Assembly: GCA_002343425.1 (NCBI GenBank) | Contig: DDSO01000027.1 | Span: forward strand, 996-8,146 | Length of the DNA: 7,151 nucleotides | DNA from: Brevundimonas sp. UBA2388 | GTDB taxonomy: Bacteria > Pseudomonadota > Alphaproteobacteria > Caulobacterales > Caulobacteraceae | Direction: 5' to 3' | Part shown: piece by piece, positions 1 to 5,701 of the stretch | How positions within the stretch are numbered: position 1 is the first letter of the stretch | Layout: each line of letters begins with the position of its first letter | Program-made: the position numbers and the translations under genes | The notes under the pieces: generated by a model | What the model was told of the DNA's origin: nothing | The model's input: only the letters and a program-made list of their open reading frames with translations | The model's database searches: none

Positions 1-896
1 ACCGACTCATCATGCCCGTGATGTTGCTCGTGACCGGTGGCGGACGCGGTCTTGTCCGGCATGGCGGACGCTACCTCGATCCCGAACGGCGCGAACACCG
101 ATTTCCCGTCGATCCGTACCTGGGCGAACAATTTCTGGTAGCCGGCCGTGGCGAAGTCGATGTCGAACTCCAGGGTCGGTCCGTCGCGCTCCTGGGTCGT
201 CGTGGGTTCCTTACCCTGCGGATGGATGTGGGCGATCACGGAGCGATCCGCGTTGAAACCCACCAGGTGCGCGAACGCGCCCATGATCGGTTCCAGCTTG
301 GCGAACGGTTTTCCGTCCGGGCCGGTCACGGTCAACCAAGCCTTGTGGGGATGACCGGCGGCGGGCGGATCTTCCGCGAATTTCAAATCGAACCGGTAAC
401 CCGCCACGGTTGTGGTCCGATTAACGGCTTTATCGACCGCCGTCGGCGTACCCGCCACCGTGAAGCGGGTCACGGCGTATTCCTGCTGGTTGGTGGCGAC
501 CGGCAGCAGATCGGCGAAGACTTTGTATTCACCCGCTTTACCGGGGGTGAGGGGGAAGATGTAGGTTCCCGGCGTCGGCCCAGGCTTCGGATGCTCGTGG
601 TGGTAGTCACTCAAGCTCGGATCGACGATGAGCAAATGAACTTTCTCGGTATGCGCCACTTGCAGATCGGCCAGGGTGATTGGCTTGCCGTCCTTGGCGA
701 CGAGCGACAGTGTAAACGTTGCCGGTTCGCCGACTTTCAATCCGCTGGCCGGCGCGATGGAAACGCCGATGGTGGTCGGGCTGACCGCGCCGTGCGCGCC
801 GTGGTCATGGCTTTCGGCGGCACCCGATGGGGCGTTGGCGACGGCGGCCAGCCAGGCCAAGGCGAGCAGGGAGGCGGTGGAACGTCGGAATTTCAT
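1..896 (-). CDS. Exported His-rich protein with two HxHP motifs (YtkA/CopC-like Ig-fold candidate), 3' end outside window
   Basis: The frame is open from ATG at 896 to the left edge, giving 298 residues and no stop. Residues 1-27 look like a signal peptide: MKFRR, a hydrophobic stretch rich in Ala and Leu, then a cleavage region near SGAAES. The mature protein would begin with a His/Asp cluster (SHDHGAHG, 29-36). Two similar blocks follow: VHLLIVDPSLSDYHHEHP (86-103) and AHLVGFNADRSVIAHIHP (209-226). Each starts with a His and ends in HxHP, as in exported beta-sandwich proteins of the YtkA-like or metal-binding type. The last visible residues (289-298) are again His-rich (HEQHHGHDES), probably near the C-terminus. 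A good Shine-Dalgarno (AGGAG, 6 nt spacing) supports the start. It lies 78 bp downstream of the efflux adaptor gene, so a periplasmic metal-binding or chaperone role is inferred. The exact family is uncertain. Confidence 0.75.
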   Translation of the reverse strand, partial: MKFRRSTASLLALAWLAAVANAPSGAAESHDHGAHGAVSPTTIGVSIAPASGLKVGEPATFTLSLVAKDGKPITLADLQVAHTEKVHLLIVDPSLSDYHHEHPKPGPTPGTYIFPLTPGKAGEYKVFADLLPVATNQQEYAVTRFTVAGTPTAVDKAVNRTTTVAGYRFDLKFAEDPPAAGHPHKAWLTVTGPDGKPFAKLEPIMGAFAHLVGFNADRSVIAHIHPQGKEPTTTQERDGPTLEFDIDFATAGYQKLFAQVRIDGKSVFAPFGIEVASAMPDKTASATGHEQHHGHDES

Positions 897-974
897 GGGA
901 ATCTCCTGGAAGGTAAAGTCGAGCGCATCGGTTGGAGGGAGTTGAAGGGTTGCCGATCGACAGGGTTCGACGGG
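897..974 (-). other. 78-bp intergenic spacer between the adaptor and the His-rich protein
   Basis: Apart from the ribosome binding site at 903-907, I see no strong hairpin with a T tract and no convincing promoter. The short distance suggests the two genes are co-transcribed, but a weak internal promoter cannot be excluded. Confidence 0.5.
903..907 (-). promoter_or_regulatory. Ribosome binding site of the His-rich exported protein
   Basis: The minus strand reads AGGAG six bases before the ATG at 896. This fixes the start of the left-edge gene, which is not obvious otherwise because its stop lies outside the window. Confidence 0.7.
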
Positions 975-2192
975 TCAACGGACCGACGAGTCGCTCGCCA
1001 CCGGCAAGGGCTTGGACAGGCGGACCTGATAGGTTCCCTGGACGACGACGCGGTCGTCGGGTTTGAGCGTTCCGTCGTCGGCCAGCAGCAGACGGTCGCT
1101 CAACCGTTCCAGAATCCGCACCGGACGCGCGGTGAACCGCTCGCCGCCGGTTTTCACATAGACCACGGGCTGACCGTCCAGGTCGACCAGCGCCGATTTG
1201 GGCACCGCGATTCCCGATATCTCGGCCCCGGTTTCGATGTAGACGCGCCCGAACATCCCGCCGAAGAGGCGGCCCGCGGCGTTGGGCACGGCGAAGAGCA
1301 CCGGCAAGGCGCGCGTCCGTTCGTCGACGACGGCCCCGCGCGAGACGAGGCGGGCGGGGAACGACTCGCCGGGAAACGCTTCCACGGTGAAGGACGCCCG
1401 CTGGGCGGCCAGGATCGCGGCGACGTCGGTCTCGAAGACGCTGGCCTCGACCAGCAGCTCGGTCGTGTCGACAATCTGGAATAAGGGCTTGTCGCGGCTG
1501 ACGTTTTCACCGAGGGTGACGTGCGTTCGCGCGATCGTGCCGTCGAGCGGCGCCCGAATGATTCGGCGTTTCTGGGCGAGAATCCCCGTGGTCGAGGCGG
1601 AATCGAGCAGCGCCACCTGCTCGACAAAGCCGTCGCGCCTGGCCCTGGCCACCTCCAGGGCGTTGCGAGCGGCGGTGATGTCCTTGTCCGTGGCCACGCC
1701 CGCCAGCTTGGTCAGGCGGTCATGCTCGCGCTGGGCGAGCGCCAAACTCGCCTCGGCCTGCCGCAAATCGCTGGCGGCGCGGGCGCGCTCGGTCGCAATC
1801 GTCACGAGGTCAGGGGCCGCGATGGATTCCTCGACGATGGCGATGACTTGGTCCCGCTTCACCCGCTCGCCGAGGGCGGGAATCTTGTAGTCACCGGCGG
1901 CGATCAGGCGACCTTCCTGTGGCGCCGTCACGATGGCCTCGCGTTCGGAACGGATGAGGGTGCGGCCCAGGACCCGGAGCGTGCGGGGAACGGTTTCCAA
2001 CCGCGCGCGGGTCGTCTCGATCCGGGCCAGCAATTGCGTCTCGATGGGGACGTGGAGAGGGGTGGTGAGCAAGGCGGGCGGGGCGGTCGCCAAACCGGCG
2101 CCGGAATGGTCCTCGCCCTCGTGGGCTTGAGCGAGCGGCGCGGCGACCGCCAAGGCCGAGGCGACCAGCAGGCCGAGCGGGTTTCGAGTCAT
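975..2192 (-). CDS. RND efflux periplasmic adaptor subunit (HlyD/CzcB/CusB type)
   Basis: This 405-aa membrane fusion protein would link an inner-membrane RND pump to an outer-membrane channel. Residues 1-23 are a signal peptide ending AQA, and the mature protein starts HEGEDHSG (24-31), a likely metal-binding tip. The first half of the lipoyl/barrel-sandwich domain is around 85-122 (TAPQEGRLIA, then GERVKRDQVIAIVE). An Ala/Arg/Glu-rich coiled coil runs about 130-205. The second lipoyl half is at 210-245 (IRAPLDGTIARTHVTLGENV), and the beta-barrel and membrane-proximal regions continue to about 395 (GIAVPKSALVDLDGQPVVYV). The length fits the family. The start overlaps the upstream gene by ATGA and has AGGAG at good spacing. 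The His-rich N-terminus and neighbours favour a heavy-metal substrate (Cu/Ag or Co/Zn/Cd); which metal cannot be read from the sequence. No pump gene is visible. Confidence 0.92.
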   Translation of the reverse strand: MTRNPLGLLVASALAVAAPLAQAHEGEDHSGAGLATAPPALLTTPLHVPIETQLLARIETTRARLETVPRTLRVLGRTLIRSEREAIVTAPQEGRLIAAGDYKIPALGERVKRDQVIAIVEESIAAPDLVTIATERARAASDLRQAEASLALAQREHDRLTKLAGVATDKDITAARNALEVARARRDGFVEQVALLDSASTTGILAQKRRIIRAPLDGTIARTHVTLGENVSRDKPLFQIVDTTELLVEASVFETDVAAILAAQRASFTVEAFPGESFPARLVSRGAVVDERTRALPVLFAVPNAAGRLFGGMFGRVYIETGAEISGIAVPKSALVDLDGQPVVYVKTGGERFTARPVRILERLSDRLLLADDGTLKPDDRVVVQGTYQVRLSKPLPVASDSSVR

Positions 2193-2818
2193 GTGGCGAC
2201 TCCTTTGCGAGCGGTCATGCGGCCCACCACGAAGGCGGCGATCAGCAGCGGAACTCCGACTGCGGCCAGGACCGCCGGTCGGAGAGATGCCGTTCCGTCG
2301 CGGCGGAGGGAGGGGTCACCGACGGCGGGGTTGGACTTGGGCGGGCTGGCCTGGAATCCAGTTAGGCCGATCAGGTCCGTGTCACCGCCCGCCGTTACGT
2401 CGAACAGCCACGACATCGGCGCGGCGGTCGTGGGGGTGACGGTGGCGCTGCTGTACGCGCCAACCGGCCCGCCGGGTTTCGGCGCGAACGCCACGCTCGT
2501 GCTTCGGTCGCCCTCGGAAAGGCTCGCGCTGACGGTGGCGTCGGCAACCGGGCGATTGGTTTCCAGCGAGACCAGGTAGAGCGTCACCGCCACCGGGTCC
2601 CCCGGCGCGAAAGGGCGGTGCTTCAGGACGGCTTCGAACAGCGCGCCGCCGCCGCTCATCGTCAGAAAAGTCTCGCCCGGAATGGCAATCTCGACGGAGC
2701 CGGCCGCGCCATGGTCCTCGCCTTCGTGAGCCAGTACCGGGAAGAGCGGCGCGGTGCCGAAGACGAACAGCATCGCGGCGAGCCAGGGGGCCGCGCGGTG
2801 GGTCGGATGTCGATTCAT
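2189..2818 (-). CDS. Exported, membrane-anchored His-rich protein of a metal-efflux operon
   Basis: This is a 209-aa protein of unknown biochemical function. It has a signal peptide (1-30, ending PVLA) and a mature start HEGEDHG (31-37), almost identical to that of the adaptor encoded next. A probable beta-sandwich ectodomain spans about 40-155, with the segment VAVTLYLVSLETNRPVADAT (76-95). A Pro/Ser-rich linker follows, then one transmembrane helix (about 182-199) ending in a basic tail (RMTARKG). The predicted topology is periplasmic domain outside, short tail in the cytoplasm. Proteins of this layout are common beside RND metal-efflux adaptors, so a metal-sensing, delivery or pump-accessory role is inferred. 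Its stop overlaps the adaptor's ATG. The start at 2818 has only a weak Shine-Dalgarno, so another start within the first codons is possible, but the ATG gives a well-formed signal peptide. Confidence 0.8.
   Translation of the reverse strand: MNRHPTHRAAPWLAAMLFVFGTAPLFPVLAHEGEDHGAAGSVEIAIPGETFLTMSGGGALFEAVLKHRPFAPGDPVAVTLYLVSLETNRPVADATVSASLSEGDRSTSVAFAPKPGGPVGAYSSATVTPTTAAPMSWLFDVTAGGDTDLIGLTGFQASPPKSNPAVGDPSLRRDGTASLRPAVLAAVGVPLLIAAFVVGRMTARKGVAT
2200..2204 (-). promoter_or_regulatory. Ribosome binding site of the efflux adaptor
   Basis: AGGAG on the minus strand lies seven bases before the ATG at 2192, inside the last codons of the upstream gene. It supports the 4-bp overlapping start and coupled translation. 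Confidence 0.7.
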
Positions 2819-2850
2819 GGCTACGTCTCGGGTCGAGGAGCGAGGATTTT

Positions 2851-2929
2851 GGGATGCGCCTCCCTATTCATGACAAGCGGATGGGCGAACCTTTGGAAAC
2901 CACCCAGAACGCACGGTGGGGCGCATCCC
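2851..2929. repeat. Perfect 10-bp inverted repeat, arms 59 bp apart
   Basis: GGGATGCGCC at 2851-2860 is the exact reverse complement of GGCGCATCCC at 2920-2929. Neither arm is followed by a T run on the strand where it would act as a terminator. Flanking bases (TTTT on the left, GTTC on the right) show no target-site duplication, so a small mobile element is not demonstrated. It could be a pair of operator half-sites, the base of a long stem-loop in the mRNA leader, or the ends of a 79-bp repeat unit. Confidence 0.7.
2900..2919 (-). terminator. Weak hairpin downstream of the ATPase-GNAT gene (possible terminator)
   Basis: On the minus strand CCACC, a 10-nt loop, GGTGG and then TTTCC occur about 40 nt after the stop at 2960. 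The position suits transcription termination, but the stem is only five base pairs and the T run only three, so this is tentative. Confidence 0.25.
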
Positions 2930-2959
2930 GTTCCTTGGACAGGACGGGCGATGAAACGG

Positions 2960-4432
2960 TCAACCGCGTCCCGCCAGCGCTTGCAGCACCGGGTCTTCCG
3001 CTTCGATGGCGGCCAGCAGTTCGCGGCTCCAATCGTCGGCCAGCACCAGCCGCTCGTAATCGAACGCCTGTTGCAGCGGATGATTGAGAATCAGCCAGTC
3101 GCCCTCATCCCCACCGGGCAGCACCCCGGCGAAGTGAAAGCCCAGTCGTTCCCACTCGGAAGCGAAATCCGACAAGGCCGGATCGCTCAGGTTCAGATAC
3201 AGCAACACGCATTCCATGCCTTGGCGGCGGAGTTCCAGCAACTGCCCGGCCACGACGCGCGCCGCGTCCTGGCCTGACTGATGCAGGGTGAGGATCGCGG
3301 TTCCAAGATGGGCCTTGGCGGTGGTTTCCCAGCGGCTGGTCGCGGCGGCGGGGGCCTGGCCCGGCGCGAACGAGACCGGGCGGTCAAGTCGACCGTAAAT
3401 CCGGGTCAGCAGGTTCTGGTAGCGCAACGGTGGATAAAGGGTTCGGGCCGGCGCGGGTTGCAGGGCGCGATACGCCAGCACGCAACTTTCCCGTTGCCGC
3501 AGTCGGTCGGCGATGCCATGAAACGACAGACTGGCCGGCGCCAGCCCCAGCAACAGGCCGCAGGGGCGGAAATCCAGCCGGGCGCAAAGGTGCTGGCTGA
3601 AGGGATGCGAGGTGACCGCGTTGGCGTTGACGCCGTGCCAACCCTGCCGCGCCGCCCAGTCCAGCAGCCATGCGCTCAACTGGTGGGCGACGCCGCCGCT
3701 TCGGTAACGAGGCGAGACGGCGGCGACGCCCAGTTCGCCCGTGCGCGCCGTGGGGTCGGAGCGAATCAGGGCGGCGTGACCGAGCACCTCGCCGTCCGCC
3801 GCGACCGCCACCGCCGAGATCAGTTCGCCGCTGGCGTTCATCGCCGCCAGCCGGTCCGGGTAGTAAACGAAGTCGTAGACGTAGGAATAGCCGTAGCAGG
3901 CATGGATGCAGCGGGAGACCGCCAGGGCGTCGTCGGCTTGCAGGCGGCGAATGGCGAAGGCCGGAGTCGCCGCCGGCGCGGCGGGCGCGACGGGCGGCGG
4001 CTCCGCGCCCACCCGCGGCGTGGCTAGATACTTGACCAGTTGCCACTCCTGGCCTCCCTTGCCCAGATTGCGCCAGCAGGCTTCGTCGAACGCACGCCGC
4101 ATCAGGTAGGCGCTCAGGCCGTCCAGATGGGCTTCCGGCTGGCTCGGGTCGTACTCGGGCCAGCGGGAGCAGTCCAGCGGCGACCCGTGGTGGCGCAGGC
4201 GCAGGATCAGCCGGGTGGCCTCCGGTTCGCACGCCAGTTCCAGGGTGGCGGTTTCGTCGTCGGCCAGCCCGATGAACTGGGCGACCGCTTCCTCGGTCCC
4301 CAATTCGATGGCGCGGCAGGCGGACGGGTCGAAACCGCTTTCCTGGGCGACGACGCGGGCGTGAGCGCGGACCAGCGGAATGAAACGCGGTCGCGCCGGG
4401 ACGATCAGTCGGCTGAGGTCGGCCGTTGTCAT
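2960..4432 (-). CDS. RsbW-like ATPase fold fused to GNAT acyltransferase and a second GNAT-like domain
   Basis: This is a 490-aa fusion. Residues 1-136 resemble HATPase_c_2 (RsbW/SpoIIAB) modules: an N-box-like helix (AIELGTEEAVAQF, 41-53), a G1-like turn (RHHGSPLD, 80-87) and a G2-like segment (GLSAYLMRRAFDEACW, 105-120). The usual N-box Asn is Gln52 and the G1 Asp is His81 or His82, so ATP binding may be weakened or lost. A Pro/Ala linker (139-158) leads to a GNAT domain (about 158-325) with a motif-A acetyl-CoA loop, SPRYRSGGVAHQL (240-252). Residues about 365-455 end in the GNAT-like pattern ERLGFHFAGVLPG (428-440) and may be a second, degenerate acyltransferase lobe. The gene starts three bases after the preceding stop without a clear Shine-Dalgarno, so it is probably translated by reinitiation. 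It may transfer or regulate acyl groups made by the two upstream enzymes; the substrate is unknown. Confidence 0.8.
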   Translation of the reverse strand: MTTADLSRLIVPARPRFIPLVRAHARVVAQESGFDPSACRAIELGTEEAVAQFIGLADDETATLELACEPEATRLILRLRHHGSPLDCSRWPEYDPSQPEAHLDGLSAYLMRRAFDEACWRNLGKGGQEWQLVKYLATPRVGAEPPPVAPAAPAATPAFAIRRLQADDALAVSRCIHACYGYSYVYDFVYYPDRLAAMNASGELISAVAVAADGEVLGHAALIRSDPTARTGELGVAAVSPRYRSGGVAHQLSAWLLDWAARQGWHGVNANAVTSHPFSQHLCARLDFRPCGLLLGLAPASLSFHGIADRLRQRESCVLAYRALQPAPARTLYPPLRYQNLLTRIYGRLDRPVSFAPGQAPAAATSRWETTAKAHLGTAILTLHQSGQDAARVVAGQLLELRRQGMECVLLYLNLSDPALSDFASEWERLGFHFAGVLPGGDEGDWLILNHPLQQAFDYERLVLADDWSRELLAAIEAEDPVLQALAGRG

Positions 4433-4435
4433 GGC

Positions 4436-5701
4436 TTAACCCGCCATCCGCTGGTCGACGATGGGTTTGAGCTTGCCGGTGCGCGGGTTGATTTCCAGTA
4501 GACGGGCATCGGTCCACTCGAACCGCGGCGGATGAATCGCACCGCGCCGGTGCTCCTCGCGCAGCATGGGCCGGGCGGCGTACAAAGCTTCGATCAGCCG
4601 TTCGCTCCAGGTGGTTTGCGCCTCGGCGGGCGGGGACGCGGCGACCCGCACGGTCAATTCGTCCCGCTGGTCATAATGGCGGATCAGCAACTGAAAACCG
4701 CTGGCGTTCAATTCGGTCTGATAAGGCGCCAGCACGGCGTGTACGTCCTCGTAGTACAGCGACACCACCCCGACGCGCGCCCCTTCCTCGGAACGGCCCA
4801 GCAGGCGGAACTTGCGGTCGGCCATTCCCGCCGGTTCGACCCATTCCGCTCGGTCGCCGGCCGGATAGCGAATGATCGGCATCAGCAGCCGGGTCAGATT
4901 GGTGATCAGGACCTTGCCAGGTTGGCCTGGTTCGGTGATCGGCCGGCCATTGCCCTCGTCGACGATTTCCAGCAGGGTCGCCGCGCCAAACACCCGATGT
5001 TCGTTCCAGCCGCAATCGGGACTGGCGTAACCGAGCAGACCGGCATCGACGCTGGCGTAGCCGATGGAGGCGATGCCGACGTTGGGAAACACCCGCCGCA
5101 GCGTGACCGCCTGATCGGGGTAAAGGGTTTCACCGCCGAACAGGATGCGTCGCACCGAGGGCAGCGTTACATCTTCGCGCGCCAGCGTGGCGGCCAGGCC
5201 CAGCAAGGTGGTCGGCACGCCGGCCAGGGTTTCCACCGCGAAATGGGCGACGGTGTGCCGCAACATGTCGGCGTCCACCCGCCCGGCCAACGGGAAATGC
5301 ACGACCGGCACGCCGGAACGCTCCAGGGAATGCGTGATGAACAGGAACGAGGCGTACAGGTCGCCGGCGTAGAACAGATTGGCCAGCCGCTCGCCAGGGC
5401 GCAGGCCACCCGCCGCCATGCCCCGCCCGAACCCTTCGCACAGGGTGTCCCATTCGCTGGCGCGGAAAATGGAGAATTTGGGCTTGCCGGTGGTGCCGCC
5501 GCTCTTGAACGCCGTGCCATCGGTCATCCGACCGGTCAGCACCGCGCCGGTTTCCGCCGCTTCCCAGAAGGTCTTGCTGTCCACCGGCGGCAAATCGGTC
5601 AGCGTCCAGCCGCTCTCCGGCAAACCGGCATGGAGCGCGCGGTAGTAGGGCGACCGGGACCGCGCCAGGGCGACGATGGTTTCGAGTTCGTAGGCGATCA
5701 T
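4436..5701 (-). CDS. PaaK-type acyl-adenylating enzyme (ANL superfamily), stand-alone
   Basis: This 421-aa enzyme would activate a carboxylic acid with ATP to an acyl-adenylate, possibly passing it to CoA or a protein. The N-terminus (ARSRSPYYRAL, 13-23) is typical of PaaK-like ligases. ANL motifs follow in order: phosphate loop FKSGGTTGKPK (65-75), FGGE (188-191), an A5-like VDAG (218-221) where many relatives have a Glu, YPAGD (279-283), GRS (302-304) and the A10 NPRTGKLK with the probable catalytic Lys410. It lacks the CxxC and CxC pairs seen in its upstream paralogue, retaining only Cys230 in that area. The ATG at 5701 is chosen because it overlaps the upstream stop (ATGA) and has AGGAG eight bases before it. 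The same frame stays open far upstream, but only as a shadow of the preceding gene. The substrate cannot be predicted. LuxE-like acyl-protein synthetase is an alternative name, but the C-terminal Lys motif is more PaaK-like. Confidence 0.87.
   Translation of the reverse strand: MIAYELETIVALARSRSPYYRALHAGLPESGWTLTDLPPVDSKTFWEAAETGAVLTGRMTDGTAFKSGGTTGKPKFSIFRASEWDTLCEGFGRGMAAGGLRPGERLANLFYAGDLYASFLFITHSLERSGVPVVHFPLAGRVDADMLRHTVAHFAVETLAGVPTTLLGLAATLAREDVTLPSVRRILFGGETLYPDQAVTLRRVFPNVGIASIGYASVDAGLLGYASPDCGWNEHRVFGAATLLEIVDEGNGRPITEPGQPGKVLITNLTRLLMPIIRYPAGDRAEWVEPAGMADRKFRLLGRSEEGARVGVVSLYYEDVHAVLAPYQTELNASGFQLLIRHYDQRDELTVRVAASPPAEAQTTWSERLIEALYAARPMLREEHRRGAIHPPRFEWTDARLLEINPRTGKLKPIVDQRMAG

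Larger units (their letters stand above)
2819..2959. other. Intergenic region between the two operons
   Basis: This 141-bp gap is the longest in the window. It follows the stop of the ATPase-GNAT gene and precedes the first gene of the efflux module, so it should hold the terminator of the former and the promoter of the latter. It contains a perfect 10-bp inverted repeat (2851-2860 / 2920-2929). Between those arms is a 5-bp stem (CCACC 2900-2904, GGTGG 2915-2919) which, read on the minus strand, is followed by TTTCC. No convincing -35/-10 pair or known metal-regulator operator could be assigned by eye. Confidence 0.6.

Noticed and set aside
12..1484. A 490-codon open frame on the plus strand, and further long plus-strand frames at 1521-2579, 3281-4027 and 4532-5842
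   Set aside because: They run antisense across well-supported minus-strand genes, one of them through a gene boundary. Their translations are Arg/Gly-rich without recognisable motifs, as expected for shadows in high-GC coding DNA.
2819..2959. A metal-regulator (MerR/CueR-type) operator in the intergenic region
   Set aside because: I looked for a dyad spaced within a -35/-10 pair and found none convincing. The segment around 2890-2905 only superficially resembles such sites.
3384..4517. A 377-codon minus-strand frame overlapping the ATPase-GNAT gene
   Set aside because: Its composition (Arg, Pro, Gly) is that of a shifted frame, while the overlapping frame encodes clear ATPase-fold and GNAT motifs.
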